A DNA stretch of 64,000 nt from NCBI GenBank assembly GCA_900319795.1, contig ONPU01000002.1:1-64000 (forward strand). The letters are read 5' to 3'. The notes beneath the pieces are model-generated. The model did not search any database. It was not told where the DNA came from and saw only the letters and a program-made list of their open reading frames with translations. The stretch comes from an uncultured Eubacteriales bacterium (GTDB taxonomy: Bacteria; Bacillota; Clostridia; Lachnospirales; Lachnospiraceae). Of this stretch, positions 7,297 through 15,427 are shown piece after piece. The stretch's first letter is position 1, and every line of letters starts with the position of its first letter. The translations under genes were made by a program, and so were the position numbers.

Positions 7297-8390
7297 ACTC
7301 CAAATAACTCCGCGATTTTATCTTCCTTCAGTTCCGCGCCGATCACGCACAGGCGGCCGGTATATTCCGGATCTCCGCTCCGGATATCGGTTTCTTCCGG
7401 AACCATATCAAAATAAATCCATGTGCCGTCTTCCGCCGGAACCATTCCCTTCGCGCGAAGGACAGTGCCATAGGTTTCGGAATCGTCGAGCGCCTTGAGG
7501 ATCTCCGCGATCTGCTCTTTTGTATATTTCCGTACCGTCTCTCTGCCCCAGCTTGTAAATACATCGTCGGCATGATGGTGATGGTGATGATGTCCGTGAT
7601 GATCATGATCGTGGTCGTGATGGTGGTGATGCTCATGTTCATCCTCGTCATCATCATGGTCGTGATGGTGGTGATGCTCATGTTCATCCTCGTCATCATC
7701 ATGATCGTGATGGTGATGATGCTCATGCTCGTCTTCTTCGTCATCATCATGGTGATGAGGCGGCTCGATTTTCGAAAGGTCGATAGTGATGCCTTCCATC
7801 GTCTCCAGAACTTTCTTTCCGCCAAGGACGGAAACCGGAGTTGTAATAAAACGCGCATCCGGGTTGAGCGGCTTCAGAAGTTCCAGGGCCGCTTCGATCT
7901 TCTCCGGAGTCGCCTTTTCGGTATCGGTACGGCTTAAGATCACTGTACCCGCCGATTCGACCTGGTTCTTGAAGAATTCACCGAAGTTCTTCAGATACAT
8001 TTTGCACTTCAGCACATCGACAACGGTCGTGGCGGAATTGATGACGATGTCGTCCTCATCCTTCACGCCTTCCACAGCGTGGATGACATCCGAAAGCTTG
8101 CCGACGCCGGACGGCTCGATCACGATCCGGTCCGGATGATACTGGCGGATCACTTCGCCCAGCGCTTCGCCGAAGTCACCGACGAGCGAGCAGCAGATGC
8201 AGCCGGAATTCATTTCGCGGATTTCGACGCCCGCGTCTTTCAGGAAGCCGCCGTCGATGCCGATCTCGCCGAATTCATTTTCAATCAGAACAACCTGCTC
8301 GCCGGCATACGCCTCCGAGAGCAGTTCCTTAATAAGGGTCGTTTTTCCTGCGCCGAGGAAGCCCGAGATAATATCAACTTTTGTGGACAT
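7293..8390 (-). CDS. COG0523-family GTP-binding metallochaperone with His-rich linker
   Basis: A 365-residue CobW-like GTPase with Walker A SGFLGAGKTTL, the canonical CxCC motif in MNSGCICCSLV, IEPSGVGKL and SRTDTEKA, and a CobW C-terminal domain ending in the last 90 residues. Between the two domains lie about 65 residues made almost wholly of His, Asp and Glu, including three copies of a DEHEHHHHHDHDD unit, typical of zinc- or nickel-handling members. The start at 8388-8390 follows AAGGAGA by 7 bases; an upstream in-frame start 11 codons earlier has no such site. It lies near a Zn-type repressor and exporter, which favours a zinc chaperone role. Confidence 0.9.
   Translation of the reverse strand: MSTKVDIISGFLGAGKTTLIKELLSEAYAGEQVVLIENEFGEIGIDGGFLKDAGVEIREMNSGCICCSLVGDFGEALGEVIRQYHPDRIVIEPSGVGKLSDVIHAVEGVKDEDDIVINSATTVVDVLKCKMYLKNFGEFFKNQVESAGTVILSRTDTEKATPEKIEAALELLKPLNPDARFITTPVSVLGGKKVLETMEGITIDLSKIEPPHHHDDDEEDEHEHHHHHDHDDDEDEHEHHHHHDHDDDEDEHEHHHHHDHDHDHHGHHHHHHHADDVFTSWGRETVRKYTKEQIAEILKALDDSETYGTVLRAKGMVPAEDGTWIYFDMVPEETDIRSGDPEYTGRLCVIGAELKEDKIAELFGV
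7571..7760. repeat. Tandem His/Asp/Glu codon repeat in the COG0523 gene
   Basis: Imperfect tandem units of about 54 bases, rich in GTGATG/CATCAC triplets, encode repeated His-cluster/acid-cluster segments. Low complexity makes the tract prone to length change by slippage. Confidence 0.8.
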
Positions 8391-8556
8391 ACTGTTTCTC
8401 CTTATATTTGTCTGCCCGTTCACGTACCGGGCAGAGTTTTATACCTATAACTTCAGTTCCATTACCTATCATATCACAGTCTGTCAACTCATTTTTTGAC
8501 ACTGATCTTGCATTTTCCTTTTGAATGAAGGAAAATGAAATCCGGAGGTGCTTTGC

Positions 8557-9543
8557 ATGGCTTCAGACAGTGCGAATTCGAGAAATGATTTCCGCAGCCG
8601 GGTGTTCCGAATGGTATCCGTCGGTGTGGTTGACGAACCGGTCAACCAGGCCTACGACATCGTCAGCACCGGTGCCCTGATCGCGAATCTCGTCGCGAGC
8701 ATCCTCTATACATATGAGTCGGTCCGGGAGTCATGGGGCACGCTGCTTCTGACCATCGAGTCGGTCACCGTTCTCTTTTTCGCAGTGGATTATGTGCTGC
8801 GGATCTACACGGCCAAAGAGCTCTATCCCGAAAAAAGCGAGGGAAAAGCGCTCATTGCCTACATGACCTCTTTCTCGGGAGTCGTCGATCTTCTGTCGTT
8901 CCTTCCGTATTATCTTCCGGTTTTCTTTCCGGCCGGCATCGCGGCGTTCCGCATGTTCCGCGTCGTAAGAATCCTCCGGCTGTTCCGGATTAACGCCTAC
9001 TACGATTCCTTAAATGTCATCACGGAAGTCATCAAACGAAAAAAGCAGCAGCTTCTGTCTTCCGTATTCATTATCGCGGTATTTATGGTCGCGACCAGTC
9101 TGTGCATGTATTCTCTGGAGCACGACGCGCAGCCGGATGTGTTCCGGAACGCATTTTCCGGAATCTGGTGGTCCGCATCCACACTTTTGACCGTCGGATA
9201 CGGAGACATCTATCCGGTCACGACTCTGGGCCGCTTTCTGAGTATTATCATCACGTTCCTCGGCGTCGGCATCGTGGCGATTCCAACCGGTATTATTTCC
9301 GCCGGATTCGTCGAACAGTATTCCAAAATCCATCGCCTTGAGGAAAGTGAGAACGAATCTTCCATCCGTTTTCTGAGCATTGAGCTCTCCCAGAGCGACA
9401 CCTGGTGCGGGAAGACGGTCAAAGAGCTTCAGCTTCCGTCGGATCTCGTCATCGCCACGATTGTCCGAGACGGAAAGCCGCTCAAAGTAAAAGGCAGGAC
9501 GCTCCTTTGTGCCGGAGACATCCTGCTCATCACATCAGACTGA
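8557..9543 (+). CDS. Voltage-gated-type potassium channel with RCK/TrkA-C tail
   Basis: A 328-residue membrane protein with six predicted helices. The fourth has regularly spaced arginines (FRMFRVVRILRLFRI), as in voltage sensors, and the pore loop carries the potassium selectivity filter TVGYGD. The last 75 residues form a TrkA-C-like cytosolic domain (CGKTVKELQLPSDLVIATIVR). It should conduct potassium across the cell membrane, gated by voltage or ligand. The ATG at 8557 follows GGAGG by 9 bases; a GTG nine bases earlier is too close to that site. Confidence 0.88.
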   Translation: MASDSANSRNDFRSRVFRMVSVGVVDEPVNQAYDIVSTGALIANLVASILYTYESVRESWGTLLLTIESVTVLFFAVDYVLRIYTAKELYPEKSEGKALIAYMTSFSGVVDLLSFLPYYLPVFFPAGIAAFRMFRVVRILRLFRINAYYDSLNVITEVIKRKKQQLLSSVFIIAVFMVATSLCMYSLEHDAQPDVFRNAFSGIWWSASTLLTVGYGDIYPVTTLGRFLSIIITFLGVGIVAIPTGIISAGFVEQYSKIHRLEESENESSIRFLSIELSQSDTWCGKTVKELQLPSDLVIATIVRDGKPLKVKGRTLLCAGDILLITSD

Positions 9544-9556
9544 CATCACTTCCGTG

Positions 9557-9730
9557 TCAGATAAACTGATTTCTCTCAATGCTGTACTGATAGTCGATTT
9601 TGTCCAGCTGACGGCACAGATCGACCATATCAACCTGAAGATCATCGCACAGTTCTTTCAGAGAACCGTATTCATTCCGAAGTTTCATATTCACAAAGCT
9701 GAGTAAAATGGCGGGATCTTTCGGCAGCAT
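9557..9730 (-). CDS. DUF4250 small protein
   Basis: A 57-residue frame beginning MLPKDPAILLSFVNMKLRNE and ending DYQYSIERNQFI. This matches my memory of the DUF4250 family, short conserved proteins common in Clostridia, of unknown function. An AGGGG ribosome binding site lies 7 bases before the ATG. It converges on the channel gene with only 13 bases between stop codons. It sits downstream of the HypB/cobalamin operon, 134 bases past it. Confidence 0.8.
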   Translation of the reverse strand: MLPKDPAILLSFVNMKLRNEYGSLKELCDDLQVDMVDLCRQLDKIDYQYSIERNQFI

Positions 9731-9864
9731 CGGTTTTCCCCTTTTTAATTTCTGTCATTAATAAGCCGGCTGCCATGTGTTCTGCGGGAAATTCTTCATA
9801 TGTTCGGACCCAGACACAGGCAATACCGCCGAAGCGATACCCCTCCGCAGGACCGGCTGTGAAC

Positions 9865-10524
9865 TCATTTTATCAGATGCGCTTTCAGCCAGTCAATCCA
9901 CGCATCAAATCCCTCGCCGGTTTTCGCGGACAGAAAAATGATATCGGCACCGGGGTTCAGACGGCGCACGCGTTCTTCAAATGCCCGGTCATCAAAGTTG
10001 AAATACCGGCGGGTATCCGTTTTATTGACGACAATCAACTGACAGACCTGAAACATCAGGGGATATTTCAGCGGCTTATCGTCTCCTTCCGGGATCGAAA
10101 GAATCTCGACATTGAGTGACGCGCCGGTATCCTGCTCGGCCGTGCAGACCAGGTTGCCCACATTTTCCAGAAACAGAAGGTCCAGACCGTTCGTGTCAAA
10201 TTCTCTCAGCGCTTCTTCGGTCATGGAAGCGTCCATCGCGCACTCTCCGCCCGTATGGACCTGAATGACGGGTACCCCCGCCTTCTGCATTTTCTCGGCG
10301 TCGACGGACGCGTCGATGTCCGCCTCCATCACTCCGATTTTACAGCTGTCTTTCATTTCCCCGATCGTTCGAAGAAGAAACGTTGTCTTCCCCGCTCCCG
10401 GAGAAGCCATCAGATTGATCATCAGCGTATGATTGTCTTCATTTTTCCTGCGAATCTTTTCCGCGATACGGTCATTGTATTCGAAAACGCCCGTATTCAC
10501 GTTGATGACTTTTATTTCACTCAT
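9865..10524 (-). CDS. hypB: HypB-family nickel GTPase, second copy with altered metal site
   Basis: A 219-residue SIMIBI-class GTPase of the HypB family: Walker A ASPGAGKTTF, then GVMEADIDASVD, ENVGNLVC and the NKTD base-specificity motif. HypB inserts nickel into [NiFe] hydrogenase with HypA. The G-domain metal site normally reads Cys-His; here it is TGGECAMDASM, so the His is replaced by Ala while the Cys remains. The start at 10522-10524 follows GGAGG by 8 bases and overlaps the end of the first hypB copy by 8 bases. No [NiFe] hydrogenase or urease gene is in the window. It may have diverged toward another metal or client. Confidence 0.85.
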   Translation of the reverse strand: MSEIKVINVNTGVFEYNDRIAEKIRRKNEDNHTLMINLMASPGAGKTTFLLRTIGEMKDSCKIGVMEADIDASVDAEKMQKAGVPVIQVHTGGECAMDASMTEEALREFDTNGLDLLFLENVGNLVCTAEQDTGASLNVEILSIPEGDDKPLKYPLMFQVCQLIVVNKTDTRRYFNFDDRAFEERVRRLNPGADIIFLSAKTGEGFDAWIDWLKAHLIK

Positions 10525-11203
10525 GATCCGTTCCTCCGGAAAACCATCTTTCAGTCTCGTCATAAAGCCATTTTGCCGCTTCTTCAAATCCCTGACCGGT
10601 CACTGCCGAAACCGGAAAAACCGGAGCCGTTTGATTGTGAAGGCGCACATGTTCCTCAAACGCGGTCAGATCGAAATCAAACGCGTCAGCGGCATCCATT
10701 TTATTGACCAGGACCGCGTCGGCCTTCTCAAACATCAGCGGATATTTGAGGGGTTTGTCGTCTCCCTCCGGCACGGAAAGAATCACGAGATTATTCACCG
10801 CTCCCGTGTCAAATTCCGCCGGGCAGACCAGATTGCCCACATTTTCCAGAATCACGAGATCGAGCTTTTGAGAGCCGATCGCTCGCAGTCCCTGCCGACT
10901 CATCTCCGCGTCCAGATGGCACATGCCTCCCGTATGGAGCTGCACGGACGGGACGCTCGCAGCCAGCATGATTCCCGTGTCGACATCTCCGTCGATATCG
11001 GCCTCGAGAACGCCGATCAGAAGCCGGTCGCGGAGCTGTTCGATCAGGCGCAGAATCGAGGACGTTTTTCCGGATCCGGGAGAGGACATCACATTCAGGT
11101 AGAAGGTCCTTTCGGCCAGAAGCTCCTTGCGAAGAAGGTCCGCGTCCGCGTCATTGTTTTCAAGAAGCGTTTTTTTCAGTTCGATAATCTGTATCTGATC
11201 CAT
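10517..11203 (-). CDS. hypB: Hydrogenase nickel-incorporation GTPase HypB, first copy
   Basis: A 228-residue HypB with Walker A SSPGSGKTSS, GVLEADIDGDVD, the intact Cys-His metal site (TGGMCHLDAEM), ENVGNLVCPAE and the NKMD motif. It lacks the N-terminal CxxCGC nickel site and His-rich stretch found in some family members. It would hydrolyse GTP to drive nickel transfer to a client enzyme together with HypA, whose gene is 24 kb away in this window. It lies 24 bases downstream of a corrinoid adenosyltransferase, in one leftward operon with cobalamin genes, which raises the possibility of a link to cobalt handling. Confidence 0.9.
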   Translation of the reverse strand: MDQIQIIELKKTLLENNDADADLLRKELLAERTFYLNVMSSPGSGKTSSILRLIEQLRDRLLIGVLEADIDGDVDTGIMLAASVPSVQLHTGGMCHLDAEMSRQGLRAIGSQKLDLVILENVGNLVCPAEFDTGAVNNLVILSVPEGDDKPLKYPLMFEKADAVLVNKMDAADAFDFDLTAFEEHVRLHNQTAPVFPVSAVTGQGFEEAAKWLYDETERWFSGGTDHE

Positions 11204-11227
11204 GGCAGCAATACCCCCGATTCCACT

Positions 11228-11788
11228 TTAATACTCGATTCCTTCTCTCGCGGAGACACCCTTCTCATAAGGATGTTTTCTGCTGATGATTTCGGAAATG
11301 TAGTCCGCCTCCGCCAGCAGCTTCTCAGACGGATCTCTCCCGGTCATGACCAGTTCGACTTCCGGGGGAATCTCCCGAATGAAGTCCAGAAGTTCTTCTT
11401 CCTCTATGAGTCCCGCGTTGACCGCGTGAAATACCTCATCCAATATCACCACACCGCGGACCGGTTCCCCCTCATCCGGCAAAAAGCTGTACAGATCCCG
11501 GAATTCCATCTCCCGGACTTTGACGCGGATCTCCTCCAGCATCTTCCCAGCATCTTCTTTCGCCTTTTCCTTCTGCACATCCGTCATGCCGGACAAAAAT
11601 CCGTAAAATTTTTTCGGCAGAAGAATTTCGATCTCCTCGAAGACCTTCATCATCGCAATTTCTCCGGAACTGCCGTCCTTCAGAAACTGGGCGAATAGAA
11701 CGCTCCGCCCTCTTCCTGCCGCACGAAGCGCCAGTCCGGCTGCCGCGGTTGTCTTTCCCTTTCCTTCTCCGCAGTAAATTTCCACCAT
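11228..11788 (-). CDS. Cob(I)yrinic acid a,c-diamide adenosyltransferase (CobA/BtuR type)
   Basis: A 186-residue P-loop protein beginning MVEIYCGEGKGKTTAAAG, the CobA/CobO/BtuR signature, with VLFAQFLKDG and VVILDEVFHAVNAGL downstream. It transfers the 5-prime-deoxyadenosyl group from ATP to the cobalt of corrinoids in the cytosol. Length matches the family. GGAGG precedes the start. It is flanked by HypB and by a histidine phosphatase in a leftward operon. Confidence 0.9.
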   Translation of the reverse strand: MVEIYCGEGKGKTTAAAGLALRAAGRGRSVLFAQFLKDGSSGEIAMMKVFEEIEILLPKKFYGFLSGMTDVQKEKAKEDAGKMLEEIRVKVREMEFRDLYSFLPDEGEPVRGVVILDEVFHAVNAGLIEEEELLDFIREIPPEVELVMTGRDPSEKLLAEADYISEIISRKHPYEKGVSAREGIEY

Positions 11789-11810
11789 TTTGATCCGTTC
11801 CTCCGTTGCT

Positions 11811-12443
11811 TCAGTCTGACGGGCCGGTCAGAAGCGTGACATCCTTAAGTTTCCCTGTCTCGCCATCCCGTTCACATCTGTAGATACAGCCATTTTCGGC
11901 GGGCCATTCATAGAACTCTCTCTGCTCCTCGGCATGGGAAGCGAGGATGACGCGGATCGTGCCGCCATGGGCACAGATCACAAGCGGTCCCCGGTCTTTT
12001 GCGTCTCTTAAAACATCGAGGTATGCCGCATTTGTCCTGTCGAAATAAGCTTCGTAACTTTCCCCCTCGGGAAATCCGCATTTTCCGTACGTCTCCAGAA
12101 AATGTCCGTAATCCGGTCTTCCCAGCAGCTCTTCGTGGTTACGGTATTCAAATGCCCCGAAAGAGCATTCCCGAAGATCCTTATATATATGCTGTTTCGT
12201 ATCGGGCATCAGAAGCTTCGCGGTTGTGCGGCTTCGGATCATGGGACTGACCGCAAGAAATCCGGGCTGTTCCGGAAAAACCCCGCGGGCCCTCAGTTTG
12301 TTTCCCCGTTCCGTAAGAACAGGCCATTCCGTTTCAAGAATGTCCTCGTCCGTGCTTCCGACATAGCGTCGTTCTCTATTTCCTGACGTCATTCCGTGAC
12401 GGATCAGGTATATCGTGCCAGAATAGAGCTCTTCGTCCTGCAT
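11811..12443 (-). CDS. Histidine phosphatase, probable alpha-ribazole phosphatase (CobC-like)
   Basis: A 210-residue phosphoglycerate mutase-fold protein with the catalytic motif IYLIRHGMTSGN near residue 10 and the second catalytic His in ICAHGGTIRVI. Enzymes of this type next to cobalamin genes commonly dephosphorylate alpha-ribazole-5-phosphate during nucleotide-loop assembly. Position 22 bases upstream of the adenosyltransferase supports that role, but the broad specificity of this superfamily leaves other phosphatase activities possible. An ACGGAGA site precedes the ATG. The 200 bases upstream are strikingly AT-rich and probably hold its promoter. Confidence 0.75.
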   Translation of the reverse strand: MQDEELYSGTIYLIRHGMTSGNRERRYVGSTDEDILETEWPVLTERGNKLRARGVFPEQPGFLAVSPMIRSRTTAKLLMPDTKQHIYKDLRECSFGAFEYRNHEELLGRPDYGHFLETYGKCGFPEGESYEAYFDRTNAAYLDVLRDAKDRGPLVICAHGGTIRVILASHAEEQREFYEWPAENGCIYRCERDGETGKLKDVTLLTGPSD

Positions 12444-12645
12444 TCTTTATTCTCCGTATAAATGTATGTTCCTCGCACTCCGCAGAAAGAAGTGATTGTT
12501 TATTTTAATATTCCTCGATTTTGTATCAATTTGCCATATCATTCTCTATTCGATACTGTATTATTATCAGAATAGAATTCAAATTAAAAATACATTCGTA
12601 TATGTATTACATTTCACCGTACATATTTACATGTTATTTTAGCGC

Positions 12646-13362
12646 TTATTGTGCGGATCGGTCCTTCACAATCACTACTGTAAGGTAAGGAGCGTCTTCC
12701 GGGATCTCAGACGCGCTCCCGAAAACTCTCTCATCCGGCATCCCGCATCCGGAGACGGCCTTGACAAACACATGGCCCGCCCTCTCCTCTTCTTTGAGAA
12801 GCGCCAATAAACGCGGGAAAGATCTCTTGTTCTTCATGAACACCTTCGTTCCAGGGAGCTTCAGCCCCTCTTCCACGTCTGTACTTCCGGGGATCAGATG
12901 CAGCATTTCATCCTTTTCGACCAAAGGAATTCCGAGAACCGATGCTGCCGCCAAAAAAGACGCTGTACCCGATACACTCTTCGTCGGTATTCCCATCTCC
13001 TCCAGAATCTCCGCAATGTACGTATAGGTGGAATACACAGACGGATCACCGATCACCAGAAAAGCAGCCGTCTTTCCCTGAGCGGACAGCGATGCCAACC
13101 GCTCCGCGGCCTCCCTGTGATACCGATCACGGGCCGCCTCGCCTCCTCCCATGGGGAAGTCCAGGGCCAGCAGTTCCTTCCCTGCTATTTCAGGCATCAC
13201 TTCAGCGACAATCCCATATGCCCTGCAGCTTGCCGCCGGTGACGACGGGATCACAATCACGTCCGCCTCCCTTATCACATTCAGGGCCTTTACAGTAATA
13301 AGGCCGGGTTCCCCCGGTCCTACTCCGACGCCGTATACAATTCCGCGTTCTGCCTGCCTCAT
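12646..13362 (-). CDS. cbiL: Precorrin-2 / cobalt-factor-2 C20-methyltransferase
   Basis: A 238-residue tetrapyrrole methylase with the SAM-binding N-terminus GVGVGPGEPGLITVKAL and the following AFLVIGDPSVYSTYTYI and VSGTASFLAAA segments that characterise CbiL/CobI. It methylates C-20 of the corrin precursor. The start at 13360-13362 follows GAGGGAG by 3-4 bases; a TTG six codons earlier is possible but would bury that site. It is one of a few cobalamin genes here; the remaining ring-synthesis genes are not in the window. Confidence 0.88.
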   Translation of the reverse strand: MRQAERGIVYGVGVGPGEPGLITVKALNVIREADVIVIPSSPAASCRAYGIVAEVMPEIAGKELLALDFPMGGGEAARDRYHREAAERLASLSAQGKTAAFLVIGDPSVYSTYTYIAEILEEMGIPTKSVSGTASFLAAASVLGIPLVEKDEMLHLIPGSTDVEEGLKLPGTKVFMKNKRSFPRLLALLKEEERAGHVFVKAVSGCGMPDERVFGSASEIPEDAPYLTVVIVKDRSAQ

Positions 13363-13496
13363 CTGCTCCCTCTCTATCAATGTTTGCTTTTCTCCAATAG
13401 TCCGAGCTCCTCTGAGACCATTGTATAATCACATGCAACTGGGAACCTTCTAAAAATCACTGTACAATCATTTTCATGTTACCTGAATCCGCTGTA

Positions 13497-13783
13497 GATC
13501 ATTGTATAAACAATTTAGACATCTGCACAAGTGATTAGTACTTCTTAGCTCGTCAGAAATTGTGTTGTTCGAAAAAATCACACTGTCTGAGCGCAGCGAG
13601 TTTGGGATTTTTTCGTTGGGATTTTTTCGAACGCTTTTAGCAATTTCTGAGGAGCTTAGAAGTTCTTCTCTGCCCCCGATCTTTGATCGGGGGAGCCCCT
13701 CGCGGCTTTGAGCGAGTTCAGAGAAATCCTGAAAGGATTTCTTCCTCAGAGCGGAAGCCGTCTGAATTGTTTATACAATGATC
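13497..13783. repeat. Palindromic MITE-like intergenic element, copy 1
   Basis: A 287-bp element bounded by inverted termini: GATCATTGTATAAACAATT at the left and its complement ending at 13783. Nested inside are further inverted pairs: AGCTCgTCAGAAATT with AATTTCTGAgGAGCT, and TTCGAAAAAATC with GATTTTTTCGAA. The whole can fold into a long hairpin. A second copy lies at 49685-49877. Relative to copy 2, copy 1 has about 85 extra bases, including a CCCCCGATC/GATCGGGGG hairpin. It encodes no protein. The 521-base gap between cbiL and cbiB consists mainly of this element and the tandem repeat beside it. Confidence 0.8.
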
Positions 13784-13870
13784 TCAGCGTCGTCACATTA
13801 GTGATCTCAGCATCCTCACATTAGTGATCTCAGCGTCCTCTCATTAGTGATCTCAGCGTCCTCTCATTAG
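13779..13870. repeat. Four tandem copies of a 23-bp unit
   Basis: Four head-to-tail units start at 13779, 13802, 13825 and 13848, each beginning TGATCTCAGC and ending CATTAG. Units three and four are identical; the first two differ at a few positions. A fifth unit is broken (TGGGCTCAG). The array begins inside the right terminus of the MITE-like element and ends 13 bases before the cbiB stop codon. Confidence 0.85.
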
Positions 13871-13883
13871 TGGGCTCAGTTAA

Positions 13884-14990
13884 TCACCCCTTGAGGGCGA
13901 TAATCATCACCACCGCCTCCGCCACGACCGCCGTAATCCCCGAACTGACCGCCATCAGCATCAGTGCCCTCGAAATATCATGCGGCACAATTCTCCGCGT
14001 CGCGTCTCCGATCCACGGCTTATCATACATAACCCCGGAATAAGACGCCGGCCCATTCAGCCTGACACCAAGAATCCCGGCGCAGGCCGCCTCAGTCTGG
14101 GCGGAATTCGGACTGGCATGCTTTTTTCTGTCCCGTTTGAAAATGCGCCACCCTCTCACCGCGTCGAACACCGGATCCACGATATGAAGAAACACCGCGC
14201 CAAGCAGCATCAGCAGCGCGCTGATCCTCGACGGAATAAAGTTCAGCAGGTCATCTGTTTTCGCCGCGGCCTTTCCGAACTCCATATAGCGTTCGTTCGT
14301 GTAGCCAACCATCGAATCCATCGTATTGACGGCCTTATAAAAGAATGCGCCGCAGACTCCGAACAAAGCCATATAAATCAACGGGGCGATCACACCGTCG
14401 GAAGTATTCTCCGCAACGGTTTCAACCGCTGCCCTGATCACACCCTCTTCATTCAGCCTGCCGGTATCTCTGCCGACAATTAGGCCGACCGCTTTTCTGG
14501 CCTCTTTCAGACGAAGCTCGGCAGCCTGGTATCTGTTCACGCCGCTTCGTTCAACTTCGTTCTTCTTTCCCTCCGGCAGCGCTTTTCTTACGGCCATGGC
14601 CTCATTCCAGAGTTCTCTGCCCGCGAGCATCTGCCATGCAAATACAACGGAAATCAGGATGCCGAGATAGGATGAGAACAAAGACGCGGCCCATATAATG
14701 AGAAACGGTATTCCCACGGAGATGGAAACAGTCAGGATCACAAGCAGGATCCCGGCAATAAAGCTGCGTTTTCGATAGGAGCGTTCCATGGCGTCAAACT
14801 GATCGCTGAACGGATTCAGATCCGCCGGAAAAGGAACGCGGAACAGCTTTCGCAATATTTTTTCAAGACGGGTTATAAGGGCGCCTGTCAGACGGACCGG
14901 GTGAAACGGATATGGAGGATCTCCGAAAATCAAATCCAGCAATATCCCGCCCGCTATCACGACGGCGCGGCCAAGAAGATTATAATTCAT
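13884..14990 (-). CDS. cbiB: Adenosylcobinamide-phosphate synthase
   Basis: An integral membrane protein of about 368 residues of the CbiB/CobD family, with the N-terminal GGILLDLIFGDPPYPFHPVR signature and the central ETVAENTSDGVIAPLIYMAL and AVNTMDSMVGYTNERY motifs. It attaches the aminopropanol(-phosphate) arm to adenosylcobyric acid. The start is uncertain: ATG at 14988-14990 is preferred, but a TTG five codons upstream is possible, and neither has a strong ribosome binding site. It follows an anti-sigma-antagonist gene after an imperfect terminator, and its 3-prime end abuts the tandem repeat array. Confidence 0.88.
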   Translation of the reverse strand: MNYNLLGRAVVIAGGILLDLIFGDPPYPFHPVRLTGALITRLEKILRKLFRVPFPADLNPFSDQFDAMERSYRKRSFIAGILLVILTVSISVGIPFLIIWAASLFSSYLGILISVVFAWQMLAGRELWNEAMAVRKALPEGKKNEVERSGVNRYQAAELRLKEARKAVGLIVGRDTGRLNEEGVIRAAVETVAENTSDGVIAPLIYMALFGVCGAFFYKAVNTMDSMVGYTNERYMEFGKAAAKTDDLLNFIPSRISALLMLLGAVFLHIVDPVFDAVRGWRIFKRDRKKHASPNSAQTEAACAGILGVRLNGPASYSGVMYDKPWIGDATRRIVPHDISRALMLMAVSSGITAVVAEAVVMIIALKG

Positions 14991-15003
14991 ATAATATACC
15001 GTC

Positions 15004-15039
15004 AAAAAGCCTGATCATCTTACTTAAAGATCATCAGGC
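15004..15039 (-). terminator. Imperfect rho-independent terminator after the STAS gene
   Basis: Read leftward, GCCTGATGATC pairs with GATGATCAGGC with one mismatch around a 10-base loop and is followed by TTTTT. It lies between the STAS gene and cbiB. Confidence 0.6.
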
Positions 15040-15079
15040 CTTCCAATCATCACCTTTTAAGGGGCAGAAATGCCCTTTC

Positions 15080-15379
15080 TTATTCGATTGTAAGAATATC
15101 CGAAAAGCCGGTAACCTCAAAGATTTCCATGACTTCTTCGGAAGCGTTCTTCACAATCATCTTGCCCTGCTTATTCATGGTCTTCTGCGCGGAAAGCAGA
15201 ACACGAAGACCGGCACTGGAAATATAATCAAGCTTTTCGAGATCCATAACGAGTTCTTCCACGCCGTCCAGTGACGCGTTCAGTTCATCGTCAAGTGAAG
15301 GAGCAGTCGTCGTATCGATTCTGCCCTCCAGAAATACAGTCAGTTTGGATCCCTCCGCCTTCTTTGTAATGTTTAACAT
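15080..15379 (-). CDS. STAS-domain anti-sigma factor antagonist
   Basis: A 99-residue SpoIIAA/RsbV-like protein with LEGRIDTTTAPSLDDEL and the phosphorylation-site region LDYISSAGLRVLLSAQK, in which a Ser is the usual target. Unphosphorylated forms bind an RsbW-like kinase and free its sigma factor or other target. The ATPase gene 48 bases upstream is the obvious partner. No sigma factor gene adjoins them, so the controlled output is unknown. Confidence 0.88.
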   Translation of the reverse strand: MLNITKKAEGSKLTVFLEGRIDTTTAPSLDDELNASLDGVEELVMDLEKLDYISSAGLRVLLSAQKTMNKQGKMIVKNASEEVMEIFEVTGFSDILTIE

Positions 15380-15427
15380 CGTATAACCTCCTTACACAAT
15401 CTGCTTCTCACTATATATAACTGAATA

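Noticed and set aside
7572-7937. Met/Val-rich open frame opposite the His-rich tract
   Set aside because: The complement of His/Asp codons reads as Met/Val/Ile, giving a membrane-like but meaningless peptide.
9567-9850. A protein-like open stretch on the minus strand (GYRFGGIACVWVRTYEEF) between hypB and DUF4250 that runs on into DUF4250 in another frame
   Set aside because: It has no start codon behind a ribosome binding site and overlaps the better supported DUF4250 frame. It may be a decayed gene, but the evidence is too thin.
12444-12645. AT-rich gap between cbiL and the histidine phosphatase as a transferred segment or riboswitch
   Set aside because: It is short, contains no open frame and shows no cobalamin riboswitch core; a promoter region is a sufficient explanation.
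13779-13870. Possible CRISPR array
   Set aside because: The 23-bp units follow each other directly without spacers and no cas gene is nearby.
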